From Rhynchonema sp. JSB1_4 (Eukaryota > Nematoda > Chromadorea > Monhysterida > Xyalidae), in contig JASAMV010004718.1 in NCBI GenBank assembly GCA_030248065.1, forward strand, positions 124,001 to 188,000: 64,000 nt of DNA, in the 5' to 3' direction. Of the stretch, positions 22,847 through 36,344 are shown piece after piece (the stretch's first letter is position 1; every line of letters begins with the position of its first letter). The notes beneath the pieces were generated by a model. The model worked only from the letters and a program-made list of their open reading frames with translations. It had not been told where the DNA came from and did not search any database. A program made the position numbers and the translations under genes.

Positions 22847-25800
22847 TCAAGATGCATTGAAAAAGTCAACAGGTTCGAGTCCGCCATCTTGGCTGAGCAT
22901 CCTTTCGTTTCTGCAGTCGATCATTCGTCGCTTGCCATTTTGCGTGGAGAACAATTGAAAGTCGTAGAATCCCATCGCTCCGTAATGCACACCGTCGTTC
23001 ACTGCCATCAGGAATAACTGAAATCGTATTTTGAGGTAGTTTAAAATCGTGGTTCAGCTCGATGCCCCCCATTCCCTGCCCACCGTTGCGGGGAAGTCAG
23101 CGAACGTCCTGTGAATCGGGAAAGTGACTTTTTTCCATTTTCTGTCTTTCGCCGATGCTCCGTGATCAGTGAGAACTTGACACGCGGACAGGGTGTCACG
23201 GCACATCTGAAACGTCGAATGACGCTTTTTGCAGCACGCACCACATTGTTACTGCGTTTACATCTTGTCACCAATGGCATCATTGGTGGTTTCGAATACC
23301 AAGCAGGAGAGAACTGTGAGATTCAGTTGCTACTCTAGCGAAAGTGTCCGTCCCAACCATCATTTGAATGGCCTCTGTCGTTTCATAGACCTCCGTGTCG
23401 AGCTCGATGTCGTCGTTGAGTATGAACGGTCGAGTCTGGTACACGGCCTGGCTGTCGGGGTCGAGTTCGGTGCCGACAAAGAACCGGCCGTCGACTAAAA
23501 ATGTTTTCACATAAGTGCTATGTACCATAGTTGCTAATCCATTTTCTTTCCTGGGGAGAAGTTTAAGACAGAGTTTATGGTCTCAGGAAGGGATGTCCAA
23601 CAGTTGAAAGGATTACACAACGCTTCTTCACCAACGTAAAACCGAAAAAAATCAAACGCCCTGTACCAACAGCGTTTCTTGACTCCATTCACTCTGTTTC
23701 CAACGGCATTTTTGCTCAATTTTAACGCACTGTGCTGACCAAATGAGTGCACAGGTGATTGGGATAGACCACATTCGTATGGATCTCGGGGACCAGATGC
23801 TGAAGTGCGGAGCTATTATTAGAACTATGTATACGGTATGTACGGTAGCTCGCTTTGGACTGTCAAGCGAAGTTTAAATTCGAAGGTTTAGCGCAGTAGC
23901 TGAATCAGACGGTTAAACTAATTTTTAGGATAGAATGGAACTTTCCAAACGGTGTAAACATGAGTTCGGTGTAAGGGCGGACTAAGGTTGAATCCCGGAA
24001 ACCGGAATCCGGAAATATTTCCGGAAAACGCATCATTTTTATATGTAAATTTCTGCGTTTTCAGGAACTATTTCCGGAGTCCGGAAATGTTTTGTATTTT
24101 TTTTTTTCCTTCCCCGGAATCCGGAAATTTTCCAAAACGCTCATTTTTAGTATGTAAATCCTCCTGCGTTTTCAGGAATTTCTGTAGCGCTCGGCTGCTT
24201 GACATCAGGCTCGGACCAAAAAATTTATAAGCCGCTTAATTAATTATTCCAACCTTTTTCCCCACCCCTCCTTGCGCTGCATTTCTGGGCACGGAAATGT
24301 TTTGCAAATATTACATTTGGCTATGCAAATTATTTCCGGTTTCCGGATTCCGGATTTAACCTTAGTTCGCCCTTAAGGTCGGGGTGCAAACCTTGGTCAA
24401 CAGCTCGGTGTAAATTTTAAACATTCCACGTCAACAAGGCAATGTTTCATGTTGACACCGAACGACCTTTACACCCAACTCGTTTAGAAAATTTCAAAAA
24501 TTCCGCCCTTGGGCTGACTGTGAATGAACCGGCCTTACAGCATATAATTTTGGCTCGAAGATTCTCGGCCGACGATGCGTTCGGATTTTGAACTGTCGAG
24601 CTAAGGACTGAAGAAAAACGACTGCATAGAAACAAATGTCCGTTTCCATCCGACTCACTTGCATGTCGTGACCAATCGCAATACACCGCGTCACACACTT
24701 GTCTGTATATCCACTCTGGTTCGGTTGTAGTGGTTGGGGCTGTCGACGTCGTAGCTGGAGTGGCTCGTTCACTCACCTGACGGCGAGTGGTTGGCGCTTC
24801 TGTCGTTTGTTCGGATTCTGAACATGGCATGCGACATTGTGATTTGCGGTCGGGCAATGTCGAATTTTTCTTTCGCCGTCAGAAAAATAGATGTAATGCA
24901 GTTGGTATTGAACTGAATATTAAGACAGTGTGCACAACATTACAAAGCCACCGACCGCATGTGTCACCATCATAGCGAATGTTGTCAATAATGGCCACGC
25001 CTCCAATCCATTCCGTAAATTCCGACGCAGCAATCACAATGCTGAATGGTCCGTCTTGAGCCGGCAGATCAACTTCCACAGTGTTTCCTGGATCGATGAA
25101 AAACGACAACAGTTATTGTCCTGACCATCTTGAACTCACCGTTCACTTACCGTTCTCAAACAACTGCACGGTGTGACAGAAATTAAACTGGTCAGCGTCA
25201 GCTGGCAATTCGCAAACATCAATTGCGACGTTGTGACTTGTCCACTGACTGAAATCAGATTGCAGCCCCTTTTGGTATTATGCTTTGTTGTCGTCAACTA
25301 AGGTATGCGACCAACTTGAAGCGCAGTTTTCCGGGCTTCTTACGACATGGAATTGGACAACTGCTTAGTAACGCCGATACTTCCTTGGTGTTGCGACGGG
25401 CAGCAGTTGCAACGAATGGAGGCACTGGACATAAAAGTGTGTGTCTTTCGGTACTGACTGCATGTCAAGCTGTGCCGTTCATGCTCCTTGCTTGCTTACC
25501 AGACCATTAACCATGGATCGAGCAGTAAACGTGGGTGAGATGCGATGAAAGCTTGTACGCTCACCTGGTGAAGTCGACGTGAAGAACAAAGTGTGGCTTT
25601 TGGTTGCATTCGGGTATTCGGTCACAACCATCCAATCCAATATGTCACTCTGCAGGTTGTGCCAGCAACAGCTCTTCGAACCGAAATCGCACGTCAGATC
25701 GTCTTGGTTTTTGACTAGTTTAGCTGAAGAAACTGATGCGAGATATGTAACTTTTTCGGGGTTTCCTGCGTTCCATTGTTAATGATTCATCAAGAATTAG

Positions 25801-26122
25801 TAATGCAGACGACAAATTGAAATTTACCTTTCACAAAAACATCTCTAAATGCGGAGTTGACATTGGGATACCCGAGAAGCTCTGAAATTTAAGAAGAGGA
25901 TATGAAACAAAATGACTCAAAACGACATAATTAAAAATTAATCAAGCGATGAAACAAATACTAACCGCTGATAACCTCTTTTGACGTTGCCGGCGTGTTT
26001 TCATGGTCTCTGACAACAATGTCTGGCACAGCTCCACCCGAAGGATCGAAATTGGTGCCAAAGCAAGCGTAAGCTGGAGTAGCTGGTGTAGTTAAAAAAC
26101 AGAGTAAAAAGCTAAACAACAT
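22847..26122 (-). CDS. Secreted protein with two MAM-like domains
   Basis: Extracellular adhesion-type protein; function otherwise unknown. Eleven exons: 25966-26122, 25828-25881, 25565-25723, 25312-25424, 25151-25268, 24968-25087, 24659-24817, 24530-24607, 23358-23494, 23084-23206, 22847-23017; phases agree and give 462 aa. The N-terminus (MLFSFLLCFLTTPATPAYA) is a signal peptide. MAM 1 shows the order CDFGSKSCCWHN..DWMVV, LLSSCPIPCRKKPGKLRFKL, FSIVIAASEF and GGVAIIDNIRYDG. A Thr-rich linker follows (TTEAPTTRRQ..ATPATTSTAPTTTT). The second unit has VYQTRPFILND, DRKWKKVTFPIH and NDGVHYGAMGFYDFQLFS, again MAM order, but diverged. No membrane segment or GPI-type tail is seen, so it is probably released. 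A MITE sits in the intron between exons 8 and 9. The 43-nt intron between exons 4 and 5 is short and could be placed differently. Confidence 0.82.
23974..24373. mobile_element. MITE, AGGGCGGAC family, copy 1
   Basis: A 400-bp non-coding element with terminal inverted repeats beginning AGGGCGGACTAAGGTTGAA, flanked by TA at both ends (23972-23973, 24374-24375), as for Tc1/mariner-type insertion. The interior is made of repeated TTCCGG/CCGGAA words. It lies in an intron of the MAM gene. A relative with the same ends is at 59877-60262. Confidence 0.85.
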
Positions 26123-29100
26123 TGTGGTTTCAATCGTTCCACACGACCGAAGATATCAAACTTGGTGATTGGATGTGATCGGATCGGTCGACCTAGTCAC
26201 ATCACATCAATGTAATCGCAACGGACTGTCTAGTCACATTGATGTGATTAGACGACCTAATGATTGACGCGCGATATTGTGGTCCATTTTCGGTCCGAGT
26301 ATTCGTGGTCCAGGAATAGGAATCTAAAAGTTTGGGTCCAAGGGTAGAAGATTCTTGGGCTCAGCCAAAAGTCTGCACTGTGGGGTTTCGGATGTGGCAA
26401 ACTTTAGGTTAACTTTTTAGTCTTGTATAACTTGGGACGAGGAACAGGATTCTCGAAACTCCATCTTTGGGCCAAAAAAATAATTTGAACAGGATCCAAA
26501 GCTGCTGCACCAAACATTTGATAATTCGCTGTGCTCAAAACTCCACGACACTTACACCCAGTCGACTGATTTTCTGTCTTTGGACCCAAATTTTAACGGG
26601 CCCTATTTCTTGGACCATGAATGCTCGGACCAAAAGGTAACGCCAATATTCGGATTCCCCTTGGCTCAAAACCCGTGGTTCCCAATGTTGTCTTAAGTGC
26701 AACCATCTTTGGTCCTTGGACCGAAAATCTAGCCGGACAATATTTTCTGGACATAATTATTCGTACCAAAAAAATATATTCGGATTTCCCAAGTCCGAAG
26801 ACCCCCAATACCCATTTTTTAAACAAAATTGAACCTTAATTTACACGAATGGCGTTCGGCCACCCTTGAAACACGCTGTACAGTAGTAGTCCGTTGGTCG
26901 GGGTTTGGCCATTCGCCAATATTTCCGGTCAAATAGCCCAGACATTCTATCACTAACCTGTTGCGAATGCTGTCGATAATATCCAAATTGTGTGCTTCAT
27001 TGCTGAATAACTGTTGTAACCAAATAAACTGGTGTCTTGGGTTTTAGTCACAGGTCGACCTGCTCGCGGTGCTGGTGTTATTTCTGCAAGGCGGTTACTA
27101 ATTTTGCAATAAATAGTTTAGTATGAGATCAAACTTGCCGAAAGTTACCGACCGTAGTCTTCTTTTTTTGTTATCGGTTGTTCTGTAACACGATACCGCC
27201 ATGATCAAAGTTCATGAGCAAGACAGTGTCTAATTTATTTAACCGCTCACCTTCTATGAAAAACGTTTACTTTTACTTCTTTACCTTTCATTCGGTTGAA
27301 ATTTCTGGGTGTAAAGATTGACGCACACGAATAGGCATATGTACTTATACGTATACATGCCCAACATTATATACAATAACGCGTCATGGACATGAAAACT
27401 TGCGGAAAGACATGGAAAAACCGTTCTTCAACCGGTTTTGTAATTCTGAACGACAGCGATTAAGAAGTTGAGAAGATATCATCAATCCTTTTCTCTCTGC
27501 TACTGTACAGTTTTTTGGCAGAAGATTGGTCAAATGGGTGGTTTCAAGAATGCTCAGATAAAAACGTCAAAGAATAATAGTAATCAATTATTCGGCAGCG
27601 GGAGGATTTATAAGTCAGGACAGGAGTAACAGTTCAAAACCAAAATACTGACAAATAAAAGCATTTATGGGATCAAAATAGGTAGATTCTCGAAATAACG
27701 TTGAAATAGTTAATTTTGCGTTCATCTGCACTTGCAAATAATATCATATTAAACAAGCTCAACTCAGCACACGACTTGAAGCAACCTGGAATAAAGGTGA
27801 GATACATATATATGTAACTGTGAATAGGTTTCAAACGCATCTACAAGCGTATGACTGCACAGGAAATCAATTTCGTTTGTCATTGTCATATTTCAGATAA
27901 CAGCGTCGGTTGCGGTTTATGCAAAATTGGTCACGGAGAGAAAGCGGGGACAAATTTCGCTTCGAAATAAACAGTTACAACAATGTTTTTTAAGTCTCAG
28001 TTTGTGATTATCGGCTGACTTAGGTGGTATTTTACTTAACCACGCGTTGTGCGCTGATGTCGTGACACACATGCACCAGAAAACAACTCGCAATGGTATT
28101 TCTGATATCCGCGCCCCCTTCATGGGGAATAAGTAATCATTGTGAAACCATCTGATCAGAAAAGTGCATCCAGCCGTTGATTATGCCTTTTGATATACGT
28201 GAGATGCCGCTTGCTGTCTTTTACATACATATGATATAAAATTATAGACAGCGACAAAATGAACCACGGTGACGCGTTAGTCGCTACATATACTTCATTC
28301 TTCATGCTATGTTTAACATAACTGCACACTTATGTAGGATGATGGTATAATATACTGTATAAAGAACACTAAAGATGATCGTATTATATGCCACGACCAT
28401 GAGATTAATTTTTTGCAGGGTAGATGACAATAATTTGACTGCGCTCAATTACACTAAAGTGTCGCGGACACCAAAGCGGAAAACAATTATGCAAAATATG
28501 GAATATATGCCAACTAATTTTACGTTCCCTCGCCAGGCAGTCTGCGCAGATGGTATAGTATCAGATATAGTGATGCCCAACAAACGTGTGAGATTCACAG
28601 TTCGCTATGATGTTGTCGGGTCCAAACTCGAACGCGCGGTTTCTTGTTTGCCAAGTTCGGCTTAGTCGCACTTTCAGCACACCGAAATCCGACGTTACTC
28701 GCCGTGTAGGTGGCCGGTGCGTGAGTTCTGCGTGAAAAAGAAGTTGTCGACAACGACTAAGCCGATTGCGTCCGCATTTTTTGCATCTTAACAAACCCCA
28801 AGTGTGTGACGAACAGACAGTTCTGAAATCAACCTATTCGTCAATCTTTGACGTGTTGTATAACCTATGACACAACGCATTAACACATAATAGGTACACC
28901 ACACCTAAAACACTAAAAACCATAAAAATTGCGCGATAAACGAAAAAATCGTATTCCCAATCCCGACTAAAGTAGAGAAAACTGTGTGCCCATTTGCATG
29001 TTGTGCGCCACCTTATCGGGATCTTTACACGTTGGCAGCCACAGCATGGGCGCATAAAAAATATTTGTGACGTATTTTTTTCATCCGATCAAGGTGTGGT

Positions 29101-29150
29101 AGTCGTGCATTCAGTAACACAAATGACAATTGATTTTCATATTGGTGCTA
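26123..29150. other. Intergenic with diverged inverted repeat near 26.3-26.8 kb
   Basis: 26282-26340 (GGTCCATTTTCGGTCCGAG..) resembles the complement of 26577-26640, and GGTCC/GGACC words recur up to 26800, so a decayed inverted-repeat element is likely. 26160-26260 has the words TGATGTGAT and GGTCGACC repeated. From 27 to 29.1 kb I see no gene, RNA or clear element. Confidence 0.45.
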
Positions 29151-30898
29151 TCATGGGCTAAAATAATCATTCGCCGCACAACACATGCCGCCGTTGAATG
29201 CGATTATGGTCTGTATTTTTGATGAAATTCTGCCGACTGTTAGTTTTGCCCAACAAAAGTGCAATTCAGGGTGGAACATGTTGGCCGCATCGAAGGCCAC
29301 GCTATACCTTTCTGAAGAAAACCGACCTTGTTGAGGTTCGTGCCTTGTAGCCAACGTTTCCCTTCCTTGAATCCAAATGTGATCCGCCCTTCATCACGTA
29401 CTCGTCCCTGTGTTGTGTACTGGTTCGATGGTGCACATGCCATTTTGTGCTGGTCCACTCCCAGACGTTGCCGATCACGTCGTATAGACCTACATATAGT
29501 GGATTGTTAATATCCTTGCTAAGATTCACTTTTGACGGTTCAACTTAGAGTTTAACCCAGAATTCAACCTCAGGATGTTTGCAAAAGCATGTTTAAATCA
29601 CAATGCCCGGATGCTTCTTTGAACTGGAGTGCTAGTTATGCATCCTAAAACATGAAACATACAGTAGGATTAATCTACATAGCATATAATTGCTATTCCC
29701 GCAAAGTGCTCCGCCCGTTCCCAAACCATAATCGTTTTGCTTGTCAAACGCGTAAACCGGCGAGGTGCCCGCCCATCCATCCCTGGCCGTGTCGTTGTCA
29801 GGAAAGTCGCCCTGCCACAAGTTCGTGCGACCAATTTCGTAACTGTCACCCCACGGGTACTCGAGCTCTGCAACAAAACATTATGTTTTCAAAACAACCA
29901 GAAAAAAAGAAAATCTTCAAAATTTTACTGTGAAAAAAAGCCAGACACAAGAAAAAAATGATAATGAGTTAGTCAAGCACCATAACATCAATGTACTTTG
30001 TCACGACATAAGCAGACTGTCTCAGCACGAACTTTGGGTTTCAGAAAGGGAACAGCTGGAGACAACGCTTGTGCTGTACCTGAAGACGTAGCTATAACCT
30101 TTATGTCCACCCCTGGCAGCGAATTCCCACTCCTCCTCCGTCGGCAGCCGTTTTCCGTAATAATTACAGTACGCTGCCGCATCACGACGACTCACGTGCA
30201 CAACTGGATGCTCCAGCTTCATTGCTATTGAGCTCTGGGGACCGAGTGGCTGCAATGCACAATAATAAAACAAATATTTTTGTTGAGCCGTGTGGATCTG
30301 CACAAATGTTCCACAATTACAACAGTCATATCGCGCTCACTCTGGCGAAAGTGGCGTTTTCAATAGCGATCATCCAGGAGTGTTTGTGTTTGGGTGCATG
30401 CAGATGTTTGTGGTTGACGCGTGTGAACTCGTTGAGATAACCGCTGAACACGTAACTCCAGCCACGTTGTTCCGCATCAGACTTGAAGCCGGGTTTCGAA
30501 TGTCGGAAACCTCTGACGAAGCAACGGCTTGTGTGGGAAACAAGCATGAAATCCTAGATGCAGCAACAATGAAAGGAAACTTTCAGTTACTCAAAACAGG
30601 ACCAGGCAGGTACATACAGTAGTACATAAATGCCATTCCAAGTATCACAACTCATGATTTTGCACGCGACTCACAAGAATTCTTCATTCGTAATCGGAGC
30701 TCGATCGATCACAAACGGCTTGACAGCACTTGCATAGGACGGGTATTCACCTTCAGCACCTAGATCGTCATCGATACCCATTTGAAACGGGCCACCCTGT
30801 AGCGATATGACTGGGGTGTGTGTTGACCGGCAGAGATGGTACAGGATGGGCAGAAAGAAACACGCCAACACCTGACTGGAGACCATTCGGCTTTGCAT
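29151..30898 (-). CDS. SUMF2-like (formylglycine-generating enzyme paralogue) ER protein
   Basis: FGE-fold protein of the secretory pathway. SUMF1 turns an active-site Cys of sulfatases into formylglycine; SUMF2 is a paralogue without that activity. Six exons: 30675-30898, 30341-30512, 30099-30249, 29727-29867, 29308-29489, 29151-29210, phases matching, 309 aa, the size of SUMF2. A signal sequence ([14 protein letters not shown]) is followed by [67 protein letters not shown] and [14 protein letters not shown], all in family order. In the segment that carries the two catalytic cysteines of FGE, this protein reads [20 protein letters not shown]: both cysteines are absent, replaced by Asp and Asn. 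That matches SUMF2 (which also has Asp there) and predicts no formylglycine synthesis. The last exon ([10 protein letters not shown]) is short and its acceptor is less certain. Confidence 0.9.
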
Positions 30899-33187
30899 GG
30901 TTGAAAATAATTTGATGTTTTGAAGTCAGTTGTGTGCTCAATGATTTAGTTCCCAGCTTTTGTGCCATCGTGAGCTACATATAGAGCATAAATACATACA
31001 TAGGTGTCGTGTAATGTAACGTGACTTTTCACGTCATGTGTTTCGATCATAAAGTCCGCTTTGCTGCAGGGAGAAAAAGACCAGCGGCGCTACTCTTTGG
31101 TTGTGTGTGTTTCCTGAACGTGGATTTTCACACGTTGGCAGTCCCATACCGTTTTCCATATTTGCGAAGCACTGGTACTGTATACATCGGTATCGTATAC
31201 ATACCTATACATACAGTATATACGTCCCTGAAGATTGTGTGGTCACTTGTCAACGCTACCCACAGCCATACCGTACTAACAAAACGCGGCATGGCGCGCG
31301 TAATTGATCGATAATCACAAAAATGGATGAAAACGGCTATGGCTGGACAAAATGTGTGCCCGCGTGTGGCTGCGTTGAGAGGTGGCCACATAATTCTTCA
31401 GGGTCTATAAACCTACAGGTACCTGCAGGTACAGGTAACACAATCACCCATATTTTTACAACAGGTGGGGCAATACCCCATTTCTCAACGGGCTACTGCT
31501 GTAATTTTATCAAGCCTTGTTACCGCAACCAAATTGTAGCTGTGAACATCGCGTCACGTGTATGCTTGAATCGTCAGAACAACTGACACTGAGCCCAATT
31601 CTGCAATAAATACGCAGGAGCGTGACCCTTTGATAGATTTACAATCACCAAGCTTCTGTCGATTCGTGCTAGTATTTTTAACCGCAACCCATTGGAAAAC
31701 TTTCAAGTGCGAGAAGTTGCACAATGGGTTACTGTATAAATGATGCAGTTCTCCAAGCTTTAGTGTGAACTGCCAGCGACGAAAAACTTGACTTGGGCAA
31801 TTATGTCACGTTTGATTTAGGGACAAGAAAAAAATTATGAGGTAAGGCGTATACATACCCGCACAAGTTCGTAACCTTTTCACGAGAGTCAGGTCACATA
31901 TTTATTGGGCACTGTCTGCAATGACATTTCAAAGCACCAATCATACCCAAAAGCCACTGCTTCGATGCAGTGCCCGAGGTGGTCGACCAGTCTGGTGGTG
32001 GTACGGTAACACCCAACCCAAAAACAGGTGGCTGCGGACACAAGACAGGAATGTTTTACGATTTACAACGCGCACCGACGAACGCCAATCCCTGGAATTT
32101 GAGGCTCGATTTGTTGGGTACCACACAGCTTGACCTTGCCCTATAGGTATATGTATGTGTAAACACTGGATCACCCAATAAGCCATGTTGGCAAGTTAAG
32201 GCCATGTAAGGTGTTTTTGGAGTTGCAGTGTGTGTTTAGCTTAGGACGCTCTTGTTTGATATGACGATCTGGTACGCTTGTTGTCTTTGCTCAACTGCAC
32301 TCGAAATGGTGACCCAAGCTCCACCAAACATGCGTACCATGCTGGCTGCAACCAGCTGTCCGTCCCTGTAGTCGCTCAGTCTTCGAGTGCGCGGCTGAGA
32401 TTTTTATGTTGTTTTTTCTATCGCGGTGTGCTACATTGATTAATGACAACGTAAAGCGTCGTATAGGTCAGCGTTCGATCTGTTACTACCGTAACCCCAC
32501 CCCAAACGTAACGTACCGATGCCACTCAAACTACCAAGCACCGAAAAAATAACTGCACAACAGCGTTAGGAAGCACCCTTGTATGTGGATTCACACACAC
32601 TTGTCCGCACGTATGTACATGTACCTATAGGTGCAGAATTGTGGCTTAAAATGTTATAGACTTATGTCTTTATGTCGTTCCGGGCTCGAGTTACAGGCTT
32701 AAGCATCATTCATTACGCATTAGCTACACACGTTTTGTTCCCTCTATGCCTAATCTCTCACACCAAACCCAAAGATGCTTAGCAAAACAAAGCACACAAC
32801 AAGCAACAGCGATATAACTGGTTTACACTGGAGGTTGCTGGGTTACGGTAGCTGACCAATAGCGTTATGCATTGTCGTCGCTTTGTCTGAGGAGTCACAG
32901 ACACCATTATATTGTAGACTTCAAGACCAGACATTGAGACGCTATGCGATCAGAATCATTGTTCCGTTTAGAAGCTTCTTATAAACCTGATAGGATTAAC
33001 GGTCCTGTGACACTTTTACAACCGTTGTCGCGTTCAATTGACGTTTATCGGGGAAAAATAACACCCCGCGCTTGTATATTTCCTTTTGTGGATAGCTTTG
33101 TTTACTCCACCTTTTTGTGCCGAACAACAGCAATTTCGTTCGACATGAACATTTCAGGTTGCCCAATCTGTCAACAACCCATCCAAA
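30899..33187. other. Intergenic between SUMF2-like and forkhead genes
   Basis: These genes diverge, so 2.3 kb of upstream DNA for both lies here. Words such as TACATACA and ACCTGCAGGTAC recur near 31200 and 31420. No exon chain or RNA gene was recognised. Confidence 0.4.
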
Positions 33188-35406
33188 ATGTCGTTCGCAA
33201 CACTGCCTCCTCCGACCGATGCCCTACCCAGCCATCAGCCCGACCCAATGTGCTACCCAGACGGTGCCTATCTCATACCTAACACTGCGCCACGCACACC
33301 CGGACCACTCAGGTTCTCGAAACCACCCTACTCCTACATAGCGCTCATCGCCATGGCCATACAGGTGCGCGCCCACTCCATCCTGTCTAAATGGGGCAGT
33401 CAATTTTATACAAAATTGGTGCAAGATTTGGAGAGGCCAAACTGGGTAACTTTACCAATTCATCTGCATAAGTGAGGTGGTTTTGTGTCAGAACAGCTGT
33501 CTTCGAGCACAATCACAGATCGGTCCCAGACAAATCTGTGCAGCCAGATCGGGCCAGACGAACCAGACGAACCCACATCGGCAAATTATTTTCTGGCTTT
33601 TGATTTCGAGGTCAAACTCAACTCAAGTTTGACTTGAGAAAAGTACAAGAACACAAAGTGTCTAAACATATAGACTGCACAAGTTCTGCTTCACACCTAT
33701 CCGATGGGTATACCAATCGTCCGAAACACCGTAAGTTATAAGATAGGCAATATATTTTTTGCAGAGTTCACCGGAAAAGAAGATGACCCTGAACGGTATC
33801 TACCGTTTCATAATGGAGACGTTTCCGTACTACCGCGAGAACAAACAGGGATGGCAGAACAGCATCAGACACAACCTGAGTCTCAATGAATGTTTCGTCA
33901 AGTTGACCAGAGATGACAAGAAGCCGGGAAAAGGTACGTTTAGGTTGGAGAACTTTTTGACACATGAACAGTATGTTGAAGCCAAGTGTATGTGTCTTCG
34001 ATTCGACAGGTTTATTGTGATGACTGGTGGAGGAATGTTTTGATTTTGCTTTATGTGTTGTGTTAGCCAAACCAAGCCCATCCGGACCTCCGTGGCTTAC
34101 AATAACAAAAACAAGGCAAATGAGAAGCGGTGGTTTGGTACCCTTTTTGTACATACGAAGCAGTAGCGCTGTAGGTTAGGGACCTGTTTTACAACATTTT
34201 TTCTCCGCTTCAAGACAGACTGCAAAGACAGCAGACTGGTCAATTTATAATTTGTGGCACCGCTGACGAATGCAGTATGTCCACCCACACCACAGCATCC
34301 TCTGTTATCGATTCAGGCGCCTACTGGACATTGCACCCTGACAGTCTGTCAATGTTCGACAGTGGCAGTTTCCTGCGTCGACGTCGTCGTTTCAAGACAT
34401 TGTCCCGCTCACACAGTCCGTGCGGGGTGCTGCTGCACAACAGTCACGCTGTCGCCAGTCTGCCCGCCACGATTGTGCCCAATGCTGCTGCTGCTGCTTA
34501 CAACAATCAGGTTGAGGGGCCGACCGGGCTATTGAATCTTATTTCGGGTTGTTAGTGGATCTGGGGTTATCTGAGCCACGGGGCACTTCGTATACGTGCT
34601 GCCAATGTGCATGATAACATAGGTTCTGAGATCAGGTAGTCCAACGTCTGCAGTCAGGGTGGTTGGTCACGGTCGCTCGACTGACAACGTTAGGCAACAT
34701 AAACACGACAGTTCATATTTTTTAAATGACGCTCAGCACAATGTGACCACACTTACAGAAATCCTCATCTGCACGTGCGCCCAAGCCGGTGCCGAGTGTG
34801 GCGATGCATCAACCAACAGGTACACCCACGGTGCTGGAACGTGCTGCAATGGAGGTGCAACGATTCAGATGGCTGCAATGGCAGACGGCGCATCAGACCT
34901 GGCTCACTATGCAACAACACACAAACAACACTGTTGCTTATGAACAACAACAACAACAGCGATTGCAGCAACACAATGAGTACGACAACAACAACATGCT
35001 GGCTATTGGTGCGCAGGTACTGTCACAGTTTATGCTGACTATTTTGTGGAACAGAGTTCCCAAAATTATCCAAGAACCAAGTTGATGGGCATGATAACAA
35101 ACTGTCACATCAAAGGCGTGTAGACATATTTTTTTCACCGCTCAAACTGATTTGATATTCGTGAGCAGTGTCCAATCAAACACAGATGTGTACACAATCA
35201 GACCAGACCTGTGCTTTTCATTTCAGTGTCTGCCTCCCAATGACAATCGTGTTCTGTTCCCTCCCACCAGCAGCCAATCGATCGTGTACAACACTCCCTC
35301 CGATCTGAACTTGATGTACAACAACAACAACACTGCTGATGTTTCACACGCAGTGCGACCGGCCTGTCGATACAATCAGCAACAGAGCACTGCTGTCACA
35401 CAATGA
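33188..35406 (+). CDS. Forkhead transcription factor, FoxC-like
   Basis: Nuclear DNA-binding protein. Five exons: 33188-33364, 33765-33933, 34317-34510, 34759-35016, 35227-35406; phases match, 325 aa. The forkhead domain runs from about residue 43 across three exons: [55 protein letters not shown] (recognition helix), RDDKKPGKG, then [20 protein letters not shown] and the basic [14 protein letters not shown] with TLNGIY and ENKQGWQN points to FoxC (or the related FoxS/FoxL1) and away from FoxA, D, E or O. The C-terminal half is low in complexity (QQQQQ, NNNN from CAA repeats) with no recognisable motif, as usual for activation regions. The start ATG precedes a short Pro-rich N-terminus. Both large introns near the domain carry the CATGATAACA word. 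Class assignment is from motif memory and would need a tree. Confidence 0.92.
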
Positions 35407-36344
35407 TGAAAATGTGCAATAATTCAAAAATATTCAGCAACTCTATTCAATTTTCAGCCAAGACACCTCCATTTGTTCCCAGTTTGCGGTGTTTTGCTGG
35501 TGTTCTTGCTTTGTTTCAATTGCGCTTGTGTCACTTTGCGTATTCGGAATCGTCCTCAAACACAGAATTGAAGAAAGTCCAGTCAGATGTTATAGTTGAA
35601 CAAGTCATCCATCACACTGTCATCTCTACTATGGCTTTTTCTGACTCCCATCTTTCCACGTTTTATGCGCGTAACTATGCGTTGTCCTTCAATGGAGTGT
35701 GGTCTATCAGATGTAAGCATCAGTGGCGTGGGAGACGGCGTACCTGGGGTACACGCGCCAAAACGTAGCTTGAACCATTGCGCTTATCGCCCCCACAAAC
35801 ATGCATAACACGGTGTATTGAACAAAACTTTGGAAAGTATGGATTTATAATGAATGTTATCATCTTATGTTTTCTATTCTGTCCAGCCGTATGATGTTCC
35901 GAGTTTTTTATCTTGTCTCGCAGCTCAATTCACGCGAGTGCCCTGTATTTTCCAACAAACGGAATGTAGTACAATTTCTTCAAAATTCTGCTCGATTTGT
36001 AAATAAACATTGCCAAGCTTGAACCATTGTTGCAGCTCCTGCCTGCTCTACCATAATCCAAAAGCTGAAGAACTTCGTCAGCATGGCGGTTGATTTGGTT
36101 CTTACAAAGTTCACAAAACAGCTGCAAAACCACAAAACAGCAAACATGTTGCTCTGGGAAACACCGCGCACCGTGAAACATTTAGTGCGCGACTCGCATC
36201 GCAGTCGCAGCTGCTGTCTGTTTGCTCTGGCAGAAGGCACGAAAACTGACAACTTACGTTGCAAACTGAGAAAATGTGAATAAAAGGCAATGATTCCGGT
36301 TTTCACCTGGAAGTAGAACTCCAATGCCTTGAAACATCAGCAGA

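Noticed and set aside
26280..26840. Coding frames over GGTCC-rich sequence
   Set aside because: The frames follow a decayed inverted repeat and are open on both strands.
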